50,107 nt of DNA from Acidobacteriaceae bacterium. GTDB lineage: Bacteria; Acidobacteriota; Terriglobia; Terriglobales; Acidobacteriaceae. How positions within the stretch are numbered: the first letter of the stretch is position 1; each line of letters starts with the position of its first letter. Made by a program: the position numbers and the translations under genes. This document shows, in pieces, positions 8,970 through 17,356 of this stretch. The notes under the pieces were generated by a model. The model was not told where the DNA came from and did no database searches. It saw only the letters and a list, made by a program, of their open reading frames with translations. The stretch covers positions 21,386-71,492 of the forward strand of contig PLQW01000289.1 in assembly GCA_003160215.1 (NCBI GenBank). The letters run 5' to 3'.

Positions 8970-11492
8970 TCACATAGACCACGTGACGTGCTCAATCTGG
9001 TTGGTGATTTCCTCGGCCTGCGTTTCGGGCGGGAAGCGCATTGGCTTGCCGATCACGACGCGAAGCTCGCCCGGACGCGCGATCTTGTGGCCGGCCATCT
9101 TCATCTGGTACAAGCCATCGATCCTTATCGGAACAACCGGAATGTTCAGGCGCGCTGCCAGCATCCCGACACCTGAGCGGAACGAGGACGGCTTGCCATC
9201 CGGCGTGCGTATGCCTTCGGGATAAACCAGAACGCTGTAGCCTCGATCTACCGATTCACCGGCGTAGGCGAAACTCTCGCGCACGCCCGACTGCTGCGGC
9301 AGCGGAAAGACGTTGAACAGGGCAACCACCAGGTAGTAGCCGGCGCGGTACGCCAAGCGCTTAAGGAGATTCCAGGTCTGCGGCGGGCGCCACATCTCCC
9401 ACAGCATCTCTCCCCACATGCCGACTGCGAGCTTGTGCCGCAAACGGGGCAGGAGGGCGATCAGCGCGAAGCCAACATCGATATACGTAACGTGATTGCA
9501 ACTGATGAGGAACGGCCCATCGATACCGCGAAGGTTCTCGCGGCCAATAATCTTGGGGTGCGCCATGATCATGGTCGCCGGCCAGGTGAGCAGGTAGTAG
9601 ATGAAGCTGCGAATCCACGCAATGGGCCAGCGCTGCGCCCAGCGCGGATAGAGGTATCCGCTCTGCGGCGACTTTTGCGGCTCGCGCAGCAGGCGTTCGA
9701 GATCCTTAACCGTGCTGACGCTGGTGAAGTTCGCCTCGTTGAGATCGACCTGGTAGCGGTCTTCCAGCGCGCTCATCAGCTCGACGCGGTCCATGGAGCT
9801 CAGGTTCAGGTCTCCGTCGAGCCGGGCATCGGGGGTGAGCGGGCCGGTGCTGCGTCCGGTGACGCGCGCGATCAGGTCCGCCAAAGCGCCCTGCGGCATG
9901 CCGGCTCCGTCGTCGCCTGAGGCGAAATGTTGCTGCACCGCCTGCTGAATCGCAGCAGTCTTTGGCTTCTGCGTGGGAGTGCGCGGGAAGTCCTGCTCGG
10001 GCCACACCAACCAGCGGCGCATCTGCTGATATTCCGCGAGCTGCTGGTTGGCACGCCTGACCACCGGCTCTGGATCGACGGAGTCTCGCACGATCAGCAC
10101 GGCGCAAGGCTCGGCATTTCCGCCCTGCTCCAGTCCGACAACCACGCAGTCGCGTACTTCGTGTTGTTGTCGCAACGCCGCTTCCAAGTCCTCGGGATAG
10201 ATGTTCATCCCTTCGCGTGTGACGATGACGTTCTTTTTGCGACCCTTGAAATAGAGATTGCCTTCGGCATCGAGTTCGCCCAGGTCGCCGGTGCGAAACC
10301 AACCTTCCTCGCTCAACACTGGCTTCAGTTCTTTTCCCTGCCAATAGCCGGCCGCGACGTTTGCGCCGCGCACCAGGATTTCACCATTTTCATCGAGCTT
10401 GATCTCGCGGCCTTCAAGCACTTTGCCAATCGAGCGTTTGCCGGTACGAAACGGATGGTTCAAGGAAATCAGCGATGTCGTCTCCGTCAGGCCGTAGCCT
10501 TGAATGACCACGAAGCTCAAGCGCCGCCAGAATTCCTCAGTCTCGGCGTCGAGTGCTGCGCCTCCCGAGATGAAAGCCCAGAACTTCCATCCGAATTGGT
10601 TGTGAATTTTCCGGAAGCGCCACCAGCGCCTCACGAAGTGCTGGTTGTTTGCGGTTTCGAATTGTCGTTGGAACCACTCCCGCCGGCCGGCCGCATCGAA
10701 ATCGCGCATGAGCTTGTCTTTCAGCGACTCCATCAAGCGCGGGACCGCGACCACCACCGACACGCGTTCTTTTTTGATGACGTGCAGAACTTCCGTCGGG
10801 TTCAGCGTGTCCTGGAAGATCACGGTGGCGGCCAGCAATTGCGGCAGAAACATTCCGAGAAACTGTCCGAAGACGTGGCTTAGCGGCAGCAGATTCAAGA
10901 AGCGCAGCGGATGAAAAATGCGCTCGTAGCGAAGGTATTTCCCGATCTCGCGCTCCAGCGGATCGAGGTTGGCGAGTATGTTGCCATGAGAAATGACCAC
11001 ACCGCGCGGCTCGGCGGTCGTGCCAGAGGTGAAGACGATCTGCACGATGTCGTCGCGCGTGAGCGGTGGCGGAACAACTGGTTCGCTGGAGTGTGCGGCA
11101 ATCTGCTCGCGCAGAGTTTCCAGATTGATCTCTGCGATACCCGGGATGTGGTTCTGCATCGAGCGGACACAGAGCCTGGCGTCCACCTGTTGCGCGACAC
11201 GCTGGGCGAAATCGGGAGCGGCAATCTTGTCGATGGGCACCACGATGGCGCCGCGCAACAGGCATCCGAAAAAAACAACCACCCACTCCGCGCAGTTCTC
11301 GCCCCAAATGAGGACCTTGTCGCCCTTGCCGATCCCGCGCTGTTCAAGCTCGCGCGCAAAGCGATACACGTTGCTCAGCACATCGCCATAGGTCCATCGC
11401 TGCATACGATAGCCGCGATGGTGAACGTAGGCTGCCTCCCCAGCGTGGCGGCGGAAGTTATCGAGGTATTCCAGGATGGTGGTGCGTGCCAT
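8970..11492 (-). CDS. Acyl-CoA/ACP synthetase - acyl carrier - 1-acylglycerolphosphate acyltransferase fusion
   Basis: Three domains are visible in 840 residues. An AMP-forming ligase comes first, with P-loop VFTSGTTAEPRGVV (about 153-166), GYGLTETTS, and WFRTGDLGELDAEGNLYFKGRKK split over 398-420. Next is an acyl-carrier domain whose attachment serine is in DLNLSSMDRVEL (about Ser566). Last is a PlsC-type acyltransferase with the HX4D motif NHVTYID (His about 667) and YPEGIRTPDGK. It resembles Aas (acyl-ACP synthetase/2-acylglycerophosphoethanolamine acyltransferase) with the domain order reversed and a carrier inserted. It probably activates a fatty acid, loads it and transfers it to a lysophospholipid or glycerol phosphate at the membrane. 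The frame is open to 11654, but the ATG at 11492 fits the family's N-terminus; the upstream part holds a dispersed repeat. Confidence 0.85.
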   Translation of the reverse strand: MARTTILEYLDNFRRHAGEAAYVHHRGYRMQRWTYGDVLSNVYRFARELEQRGIGKGDKVLIWGENCAEWVVVFFGCLLRGAIVVPIDKIAAPDFAQRVAQQVDARLCVRSMQNHIPGIAEINLETLREQIAAHSSEPVVPPPLTRDDIVQIVFTSGTTAEPRGVVISHGNILANLDPLEREIGKYLRYERIFHPLRFLNLLPLSHVFGQFLGMFLPQLLAATVIFQDTLNPTEVLHVIKKERVSVVVAVPRLMESLKDKLMRDFDAAGRREWFQRQFETANNQHFVRRWWRFRKIHNQFGWKFWAFISGGAALDAETEEFWRRLSFVVIQGYGLTETTSLISLNHPFRTGKRSIGKVLEGREIKLDENGEILVRGANVAAGYWQGKELKPVLSEEGWFRTGDLGELDAEGNLYFKGRKKNVIVTREGMNIYPEDLEAALRQQHEVRDCVVVGLEQGGNAEPCAVLIVRDSVDPEPVVRRANQQLAEYQQMRRWLVWPEQDFPRTPTQKPKTAAIQQAVQQHFASGDDGAGMPQGALADLIARVTGRSTGPLTPDARLDGDLNLSSMDRVELMSALEDRYQVDLNEANFTSVSTVKDLERLLREPQKSPQSGYLYPRWAQRWPIAWIRSFIYYLLTWPATMIMAHPKIIGRENLRGIDGPFLISCNHVTYIDVGFALIALLPRLRHKLAVGMWGEMLWEMWRPPQTWNLLKRLAYRAGYYLVVALFNVFPLPQQSGVRESFAYAGESVDRGYSVLVYPEGIRTPDGKPSSFRSGVGMLAARLNIPVVPIRIDGLYQMKMAGHKIARPGELRVVIGKPMRFPPETQAEEITNQIEHVTWSM

Positions 11493-11534
11493 CTGCTCAC
11501 AGTTTAAATGGTCGAAGGATCGGCTTTTCGGTCT

Positions 11535-11570
11535 GTCATCCTGAGCGAGCGCAGCGAGTCGAAGGACCCC
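11535..11570. repeat. Dispersed 36-bp intergenic repeat (GTCATCCTGAGCGAGCG... type)
   Basis: The sequence beginning GTCATCCTGAGCGAGCGCAG and ending GTCGAAGGACCCC is partly self-complementary around GAGCGAGCGCAGCGAGTC. From general knowledge, very similar sequences are abundant between genes of many acidobacteria. It ends exactly at the first base of the stop codon of the GT39-type gene, and lies between two minus-strand genes. It may be a REP-like element that also ends transcripts. Confidence 0.6.
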
Positions 11571-13309
11571 TATTGCTGCAGGATCGCGCCAGACAGCGGC
11601 AAATCGCGCGCTGCCGCGTTTTCGACTCTCTCGATCACGACGATCGCCACCCATTCATTGTTGCGATTCAGGTAGCGGATCATTCGCCCGCCGAGGATGT
11701 TCGCCACTTGCTGCGGGGTCAGGTCCTGGTGATAGTCGAAGAAGCGTTCCTGAAGTTCCTGGCCGAAGGGCAGGCTGCGAAACAGAGGATGCGGAGGTTG
11801 CCACTTGGTGGGAAACAGCAGCGCGACGTCGAACTGATCGGTCGCTTGGGCGGCCCGTTCGATTTCGAGCGGCGCGAAGTTCTCGATGGGCACCACCGTG
11901 AGCGGCTGTTTGACGTATCCGAGGAACGGGCGCGTAAGTTCATCGGAAGCCGGCCACGCGGTGAGCACGCGCGCGTGCGGGAAGCGCACCGCCAATTCAT
12001 CGCCCGCCAGTTTGTGAAGAATGACGTAATCGCAGTACAGCAGCGTGTCTTCCGGAGCGATCCGATATGGCGGCGGAGTAAGGAGCGCGAACACAAAAGC
12101 TGCGCAAGTGACCGCGATCCACCAAGGCCAGTACCGAATGCGACGCCACAGCGTGGAAACGCAAAGCAGGATTACCAGCGGCACCGCAGGAAGCATGTAG
12201 CGAGCTAGTACAGCGCCTCCGAGCGCTGACAAAGCCAGGACGTGCGCCAGGATGACCACCCCAAACACAAGCTGCACATTGATGGGAATCCGGGGCCGCA
12301 ATGTGCCATCGGGCTCCTGTAGCGGAGGGCGGCTCATGGCGTAGGCTGCGGCCAGCGTCAGCACAAACAGGTTCAGGTAGCCCAGCGCGTGCCAGAGCCG
12401 TACCAGGATGGCAAGAAGGATGCGAAATGGGCTGAGCGTAGCTTGCAAGTTGTAGCGCAGGTACTCTGGATTGCCGAAGTAGAAGCCGGTTTGGTGATGG
12501 TGGTAGATGAACCACAGCGCGAGCGGAACCAGACACAGCAGAAACGAGAAGGCGGCTGACCTTCTTCGCCGATACAAGCAGAGTGGTTCGTGTCGCCCTG
12601 TGTTGCCTTGCAGCACCGGACAAAACAGCTCCCAGGCCAGCAGGGCCAGAGGCGTGACGATGGCGGTCTCTTTGGCGAGCGGCGCAAGGGCCAAGAACAC
12701 GATGGTGGCCACCGGCCTTCGCTCCACGTACATCGCCAGTCCCCAAAGCGTCAGCGCGCAAACCATCATGTCAAGGTGGGCCAGCGAACTCTGCGCAAAG
12801 AACACGGAGTAGACGGCGGTGCATAAGACGGTGGCGGCGGCGACCTGCTCATTGGCCACGTCGCGCGAGAGCCGCCACAACCCCAACAGGGCAAACGAAG
12901 CGATCAGCAGCATCGCCGTTCGGGCCACCGCCGGCGTAAAGGCACTGAACTTCCACCAGAACGCCAGCCACAGCATCACCAGCGGAGGATGTGCGTTGGA
13001 GAGCGTGGTGTGCGGAATCAGCGACCCGGTGAGTAAGAGATCGCGCGCCGCCGGAATAAAGTAGCCCGCTTCATCCCAGAAGTATGGGAGCCGCAGTAAA
13101 GGCGCATGGGTAACGAACAGGAAGGTAAAGATGAGCGCGTAGGCGAAGAGGTATTCGCGCAGGCGGGTGGCGGCGTGAAGGGCGCGCGCTTTGAAGGGGA
13201 ACGCCTTCAGGCGTGCCGTAGGCAATTGAAAATATGACGGCCTTAGCCGCTGCGGGACCTCGTTCTCTTTGCCCTGGAACTGCGCCGCACATCTATGCGC
13301 CAACCTCAC
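11570..13309 (-). CDS. GT39/ArnT-like membrane glycosyltransferase
   Basis: This polytopic membrane protein of up to 579 residues has about 10-12 hydrophobic helices. Its first periplasmic loop carries the acidic pair YFWDEAGYF expected of GT-C/PMT_2 enzymes, followed by the HPPL motif. Such enzymes use a polyprenyl-phosphate sugar to glycosylate proteins or lipids outside the cytoplasmic membrane. The start is uncertain. The frame opens with GTG at 13309, and no ATG lies before the first helix. The first about 45 codons overlap a CTTCAG-centred palindrome (13201-13214) and adjoin further repeats, so a TTG at codon 29 is another option. The last codon abuts the dispersed repeat at 11535-11570. 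Acceptor unknown. Confidence 0.78.
   Translation of the reverse strand: MRLAHRCAAQFQGKENEVPQRLRPSYFQLPTARLKAFPFKARALHAATRLREYLFAYALIFTFLFVTHAPLLRLPYFWDEAGYFIPAARDLLLTGSLIPHTTLSNAHPPLVMLWLAFWWKFSAFTPAVARTAMLLIASFALLGLWRLSRDVANEQVAAATVLCTAVYSVFFAQSSLAHLDMMVCALTLWGLAMYVERRPVATIVFLALAPLAKETAIVTPLALLAWELFCPVLQGNTGRHEPLCLYRRRRSAAFSFLLCLVPLALWFIYHHHQTGFYFGNPEYLRYNLQATLSPFRILLAILVRLWHALGYLNLFVLTLAAAYAMSRPPLQEPDGTLRPRIPINVQLVFGVVILAHVLALSALGGAVLARYMLPAVPLVILLCVSTLWRRIRYWPWWIAVTCAAFVFALLTPPPYRIAPEDTLLYCDYVILHKLAGDELAVRFPHARVLTAWPASDELTRPFLGYVKQPLTVVPIENFAPLEIERAAQATDQFDVALLFPTKWQPPHPLFRSLPFGQELQERFFDYHQDLTPQQVANILGGRMIRYLNRNNEWVAIVVIERVENAAARDLPLSGAILQQ
13201..13214. repeat. CTTCAG-centred palindrome inside the 5' end of the GT39-type gene
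   Basis: ACGCCT-TC-AGGCGT is a perfect 6-bp inverted repeat with the same CTTCAG/CTGAAG core as the intergenic hairpins at 65-84, 13361-13380 and 45989-46004. It lies within the nominal reading frame, before the first membrane helix. Confidence 0.5.
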
Positions 13310-13327
13310 AAAAACCAGATCCCCTCG

Positions 13328-13380
13328 GGGCTGAAGCCCAAGTTCTTCCCCCGTCTATATGGCACAGCTGAAGCTGTGCC
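13328..13380. repeat. Pair of CTGAAG-centred hairpins
   Basis: GGGCT-GA-AGCCC (13328-13339) and GGCACAGCT-GA-AGCTGTGCC (13361-13380) are perfect inverted repeats with the CTGAAG core and unrelated stems. They lie between the DUF3467 gene and the GT39-type gene and belong to the same family as the elements at 65-84 and 45989-46046. Confidence 0.65.
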
Positions 13381-13440
13381 CCTTCAAAGACAAGCCGGTC
13401 GGAGACCGCTCTCCCGGAAACCCCTGTCCTGAAAACCACG

Positions 13441-13740
13441 CTAATGAATCGGACCGGTCCCGGGGCCCATGCGCGGATCCAGTTTGATCTCGCCAAAGGT
13501 GCTCTCGTAGTTCACCAGGTTTTGCTGCAGGATGGTGTACAGCGCTTTCGCCTGCTGCGGGCTCAAATAGATCCCCTGGAAGTTGCGCACGTCCACGCGG
13601 GTTTCGTCCTGCTGTTGCAGGGTGCCAAATATCAGGAAGAAGTCCCACACGTTCACCCGCACCTGGACGCTATTGGCGTAGCTTTCGCGGTAGTCGGGGG
13701 TATTGGTCAACTGAATCGATGGCTGCGGAGAATTCGACAT
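13441..13740 (-). CDS. DUF3467 family protein
   Basis: This 99-residue cytoplasmic protein matches DUF3467 along its whole length: YANSVQVRVNVWDFFLIFG at residues 21-39, a run of acidic and polar residues, LSPQQAKALYTILQQNLVNYE and a closing FGEI. The family is small, widespread and of unknown function. GAGGT lies just before the ATG. The gene stands alone: downstream are repeats, and upstream is the heptamer array followed by the terminator of the TonB receptor gene. Confidence 0.85.
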   Translation of the reverse strand: MSNSPQPSIQLTNTPDYRESYANSVQVRVNVWDFFLIFGTLQQQDETRVDVRNFQGIYLSPQQAKALYTILQQNLVNYESTFGEIKLDPRMGPGTGPIH

Positions 13741-13756
13741 GGTGACCTCGAAAGGC

Positions 13757-13946
13757 AGTTGTCAAGTTGTCAGCGGTCAGTTGTCAGTGGCCATATGAGG
13801 CCACTGGAAACTACTGCCAGCAAACGGAAATCGCAGTGTAACAGAACAGTTGCCAGTAGTCAGTTGCCAGTTGTCAGCTGTCGGTTATCCGATTGAGACT
13901 CTGGAAACTCAGAACTGAGAACCGACAACTGGCAACTGAGAGCTGG
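13757..13946. repeat. Degenerate 7-bp-period repeat arrays in inverted orientation
   Basis: Three arrays step almost exactly by 7 bp. The first is AGTTGTC-type units at 13757-13792. The second is six units at 13848-13889 (AGTTGCC, AGTAGTC, AGTTGCC, AGTTGTC, AGCTGTC, GGTTATC). The third, 13906-13946, has AACTNNG-type units that are the reverse complement of the same motif. The whole forms a large imperfect inverted repeat between the DUF3467 gene and the terminator of the TonB receptor gene. It resembles the short tandemly repeated heptamers known from heterocystous cyanobacteria. Confidence 0.7.
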
Positions 13947-13948
13947 AG

Positions 13949-13979
13949 AAAAAAAAGGGCGGCCCCGCGAGGGGCCGCC
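13949..13979 (-). terminator. Intrinsic terminator of the Oar-like receptor gene
   Basis: On the minus strand, 24 nt after the stop at 14003, GGCGGCCCC and GGGGCCGCC form a perfect 9-bp stem (13958-13979) with a 4-nt loop, followed by eight T residues. This is a textbook Rho-independent terminator. Confidence 0.92.
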
Positions 13980-14002
13980 GAAGTGAAGCAACGTTAAAGC
14001 GA

Positions 14003-17000
14003 TTAGAAGGTGATCTTGCCGGCGAACTGGATGATGCGTCCCGAAGGCAGACCGGTAAAGAACGATCCGTAGGGGCCAGTTGGGGGCGCCGCCGTGGTGG
14101 TGATCTGACCAAAGGTTCCATCCGCAAGATTGAGGTCAGGATTGGTGAAATTCGGGTGATTGAAGATGTTGTAGAAGTTGGTCGTGAAGTTGAACAGGAA
14201 CCTCTCCGTCAGCTTGAAGTTCTTGCCGACGGTGACGTCCGAGTCGAAGAAGTGAGATCCACGGTAGTTGTTCCGGGTCTGGTTCGGCCAAACTCCGAAC
14301 GCGTTCGCCGCAGCGAAGGCATTGGGGTTCAGGCACTGACTGTAGCCATTGACGCAGCCCTGTTGGCCATTCCCAGATATGACGTTCGCGACCGTATTGC
14401 TCGGGCCATAGTTGGCGATGGCTGTATTGCCATCAATGACCGTGAGTGGCAGGCCAGAGCGCCAGAAGAAGTTCTCCGACAGAATCCAGCCGCCGAGAGC
14501 GGCGTTGGCAAAGCTGTTGCTGAACTTGTACGGCATTGTCCAGACGTAGGTACCGTTGAAGCTGTTGCGAACGTCGTAATCGGCGTTGCCGTAGTTGTTG
14601 CAGGTTAGACAGTTGGGATTGATCTGATACACCAACGACCCGAAATTCTGCGAGGCGTTGTACGGAGTCGCGGCGACGCCTCCGTTCGAGACATCATCCA
14701 TCGCGTGGCTCCAGGTGTAGCTGAACTGGAACGTTAACCCGTACGCTGCGCGCTGGGATATGCTGCCCGTCAGACCGTTGTAGTTGGAAATGCCGCTGGA
14801 CTGGTACTGCTCAAACGCGCCGAAGATCGGGGTGGGCACCGTAGCGCCGAGCCCAACGCCGGTACCGTAGGCGTTCAAGCCCTCATTGTAGACCGGGATA
14901 TGAACTCCGTGGTTCCCCACGTAAGTCAATCCGAGCTGAGTCTTGGTTCCCATCGCCTGTTGTAGGCCGAAGCTCCACTGCTCGTAGTACGGAGTGTGGA
15001 AGGTTCCGATCTGGTTATGGTAGGTCGGGACCCGGAACTGCGACCCCAATAGTGCTTTCAAGCTGTTATAGCTTGCCCCGTTGGAGAATCCCGACATGAT
15101 AGCTGCGGCGGAGTTCGCGCCCTGAATGTACGGACTGTTGGACGAGGTGGTGTCTCCCCACGGCGTATCGGTGATACGGACTTCGACCAATCCAGGCAGG
15201 TTCGTCATGAATTGATCGGCCGCCACAGAGGGGAAGGCATCGTCGAAGATCCCGAAGCCGCCGCGAAAGACGGTGTTCGGACCCAACGGCGACCACGCAA
15301 AGCCGAACCGGGGCGCCCAGTCGATCTTGTCGGTGGCGTTGTAAAGCTGGTGGTTGTTGCCGTTGATGATCGAGTTGTACGGAGTGCTCGTAGTGAGCAT
15401 GCCCGCGGCGAGTAGGTTGTTGAACGACCCGTTCAGCAACGAGCCGCAATTGGTCTGGCAGACCGGATTGGAGTTTTTCTCGGCGCGCAGCGCGAGGGTG
15501 AGCGTCAAGTTCTTGGCGATCTTCCACTCATCCTGGGCGTACATGCCCAATCCCCAGAGCGCGACCGGCTGGGTGTTGCGAGAGGGGAAGCGCTGACGGG
15601 TCTGGTACGCGATGCCGTTGTAAAAATCGGTTTGGCCGCCGTCGCCGTTGCCGGAGACGTCAAGCCCGAGCACCTCAGGATTGTTCAATAGGTTGAAGGT
15701 GTAATCGGTGATGTCGTAACGGCGGAAGTTGCCGCCGAACTTCAGGTTGTGCTTGCCCTTGGTCCAGGAGAGATCGTCTATGAACTGATACTGGGTGACG
15801 TTACGTCCCTGGGGGAAGTCGTACGTCAATCCTCCCACTTCCGTCATGTTAAACCCTTCCTCGATGAACGCGTACGGGAAAAGGCCTGCGTTTTGCTGGG
15901 TGAAAATGGCCTGGTAATGGCTGAGATCCGCGTTGAATTGGTTGGTGGTATTGGAGTTTATTACGCGGGTCCACCCAAACTGGCCATCGTACGCGGGCTG
16001 GTAGCTGGCAGCATTGAAAGCGGGGTTAATGGCATCAGCATACGTGGCCTGCGTACCGTGATCGATACGTGCGCGGAAGTAGAACTGGTTTTTTTCTGAC
16101 TGGTTCCAGTCGATCCTGAAGGGCAGGATCCATTCCGTTCCGGGGAGTGCCGGCGCGGCCTGGTACTGAGTGAAGCAGTTGTCCCCAGCGAGTGCGGGAT
16201 TGAGGGTGTTCAGCACCCCGCCGCAGTTGCCCCCATTGTTAGCGGTATACGTCGCAATATTGGTTGGGTTGCTCCCAGGATATCCCTTGGCCGAGCTGTA
16301 CAGGTTGAACATCCTTTGGTACAACGCAACCTCGTTCGGCGCGGTCGCCTGCAGGTTGGCCAGGGTTGCCTGCATAAAAGCAGGCGTCGGTGCATAGACC
16401 GGCTGGGTCGAAGGAACGATGTATTGGACAGCTTCGTAATCTACGAAGAAGAAAAACTTGTCCTTCTTGATCGGACCACCAAACGCCGCTCCCCAATAAT
16501 TGTTGTTGGCAAACGGCCGCGTGGTCTGGGGGATGGTGTGATTGTTAAACCAGTCATTGGCATCCATGGCGCGGCCGGTCCACTGGTACAGAACGTCGCC
16601 GTGATACTGGTTTGTGCCCGACTTGGTAACGTAGTTGACCTGGGCGCCGGCCTGCTGGCCGTATTGTCCAGAGTACGCGTTGCTGATGACGGTGGCTTCC
16701 TGCAATTCGTTCTTGCCCAGAGTCAGGTTGGTAGCACCCGAGTTATTCAGGTTTAGGTACGGATCCATGTCGTTCTCGCCGTTGACCGTGAACAGATTGG
16801 ACGTGGCGGGAAGGCCGTAGGCGCTGAAGTTGCCATAACCCTGGCCCGTGTTCATGGTTACGCCTGGCGCCGTCTGAGCAATAAAGGTAAGATCATTGCC
16901 GCCATTCGGCTGGTTCTGAATGATGTTATCGTTAAAATTGGTGGACAGGTTGGCATTGTCTGTCTGCACCAAGGGCGGAGCACCGGTGACTTCCACCGTC

Positions 17001-17356
17001 TGCGTGCTGGCACCTACTGCCATCTTGATGTTGGCAATGGTCGACTGGCCGACGTTAACGCTGTACTGGCTTTCCGCCTTGCTGAAGCCTTGGGCGGCCA
17101 CGCTGACTGTGTAGCTTCCCGGGTTCAACAGAGAAAACCGGTAGGAACCGCTTGAATTGGTTGAGCTGGTGCGGATTTCGCCAGTGGCATTGCTTTTCAG
17201 CGTTACCGTGGCGTTTGCCAAAACAGCGCCGGTGGGGTCTGTAACCGTACCGGTCAGATCGCCCGAAACCAGCGACTGTCCGAATGCTGCGGGCGCCATC
17301 AGGCTGGCTACCAGCAACAACGCCAAAAGCGCATAGAACCTATGGAATCTTTTCAT
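14003..17356 (-). CDS. Oar-like TonB-dependent receptor with N-terminal carboxypeptidase-regulatory domain
   Basis: The 1117-residue protein has a signal peptide (MKRFHRFYALLALLLVASLM, cleavage near AFGQ). A CarboxypepD_reg beta-sandwich follows at about 30-115 (LTGTVTDPTGAVLANATVTL, GSYRFSLLNPGSYTVSVAAQGF), then a plug-like region (about 115-260) and a long beta-barrel ending in the aromatic strand IIQFAGKITF. This architecture is that of the large Oar-type outer-membrane receptors greatly expanded in Acidobacteria. They are thought to import or bind large substrates such as oligosaccharides or peptides; the ligand is unknown. AGAGG precedes the ATG by 9 nt. A -24/-12 promoter lies at 17448-17462 and a strong terminator at 13949-13979, so it is probably a single-gene unit. 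Confidence 0.9.
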   Translation of the reverse strand: MKRFHRFYALLALLLVASLMAPAAFGQSLVSGDLTGTVTDPTGAVLANATVTLKSNATGEIRTSSTNSSGSYRFSLLNPGSYTVSVAAQGFSKAESQYSVNVGQSTIANIKMAVGASTQTVEVTGAPPLVQTDNANLSTNFNDNIIQNQPNGGNDLTFIAQTAPGVTMNTGQGYGNFSAYGLPATSNLFTVNGENDMDPYLNLNNSGATNLTLGKNELQEATVISNAYSGQYGQQAGAQVNYVTKSGTNQYHGDVLYQWTGRAMDANDWFNNHTIPQTTRPFANNNYWGAAFGGPIKKDKFFFFVDYEAVQYIVPSTQPVYAPTPAFMQATLANLQATAPNEVALYQRMFNLYSSAKGYPGSNPTNIATYTANNGGNCGGVLNTLNPALAGDNCFTQYQAAPALPGTEWILPFRIDWNQSEKNQFYFRARIDHGTQATYADAINPAFNAASYQPAYDGQFGWTRVINSNTTNQFNADLSHYQAIFTQQNAGLFPYAFIEEGFNMTEVGGLTYDFPQGRNVTQYQFIDDLSWTKGKHNLKFGGNFRRYDITDYTFNLLNNPEVLGLDVSGNGDGGQTDFYNGIAYQTRQRFPSRNTQPVALWGLGMYAQDEWKIAKNLTLTLALRAEKNSNPVCQTNCGSLLNGSFNNLLAAGMLTTSTPYNSIINGNNHQLYNATDKIDWAPRFGFAWSPLGPNTVFRGGFGIFDDAFPSVAADQFMTNLPGLVEVRITDTPWGDTTSSNSPYIQGANSAAAIMSGFSNGASYNSLKALLGSQFRVPTYHNQIGTFHTPYYEQWSFGLQQAMGTKTQLGLTYVGNHGVHIPVYNEGLNAYGTGVGLGATVPTPIFGAFEQYQSSGISNYNGLTGSISQRAAYGLTFQFSYTWSHAMDDVSNGGVAATPYNASQNFGSLVYQINPNCLTCNNYGNADYDVRNSFNGTYVWTMPYKFSNSFANAALGGWILSENFFWRSGLPLTVIDGNTAIANYGPSNTVANVISGNGQQGCVNGYSQCLNPNAFAAANAFGVWPNQTRNNYRGSHFFDSDVTVGKNFKLTERFLFNFTTNFYNIFNHPNFTNPDLNLADGTFGQITTTAAPPTGPYGSFFTGLPSGRIIQFAGKITF

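Noticed and set aside
13796-13847. Additional heptamer units between the first two arrays.
   Set aside because: The 7-bp step is not kept; only isolated CCACTGG-like words occur.
13757-13946. CRISPR array, because of the repeated short units.
   Set aside because: Units are 7 bp, contiguous, degenerate and without spacers, and no cas gene is present.
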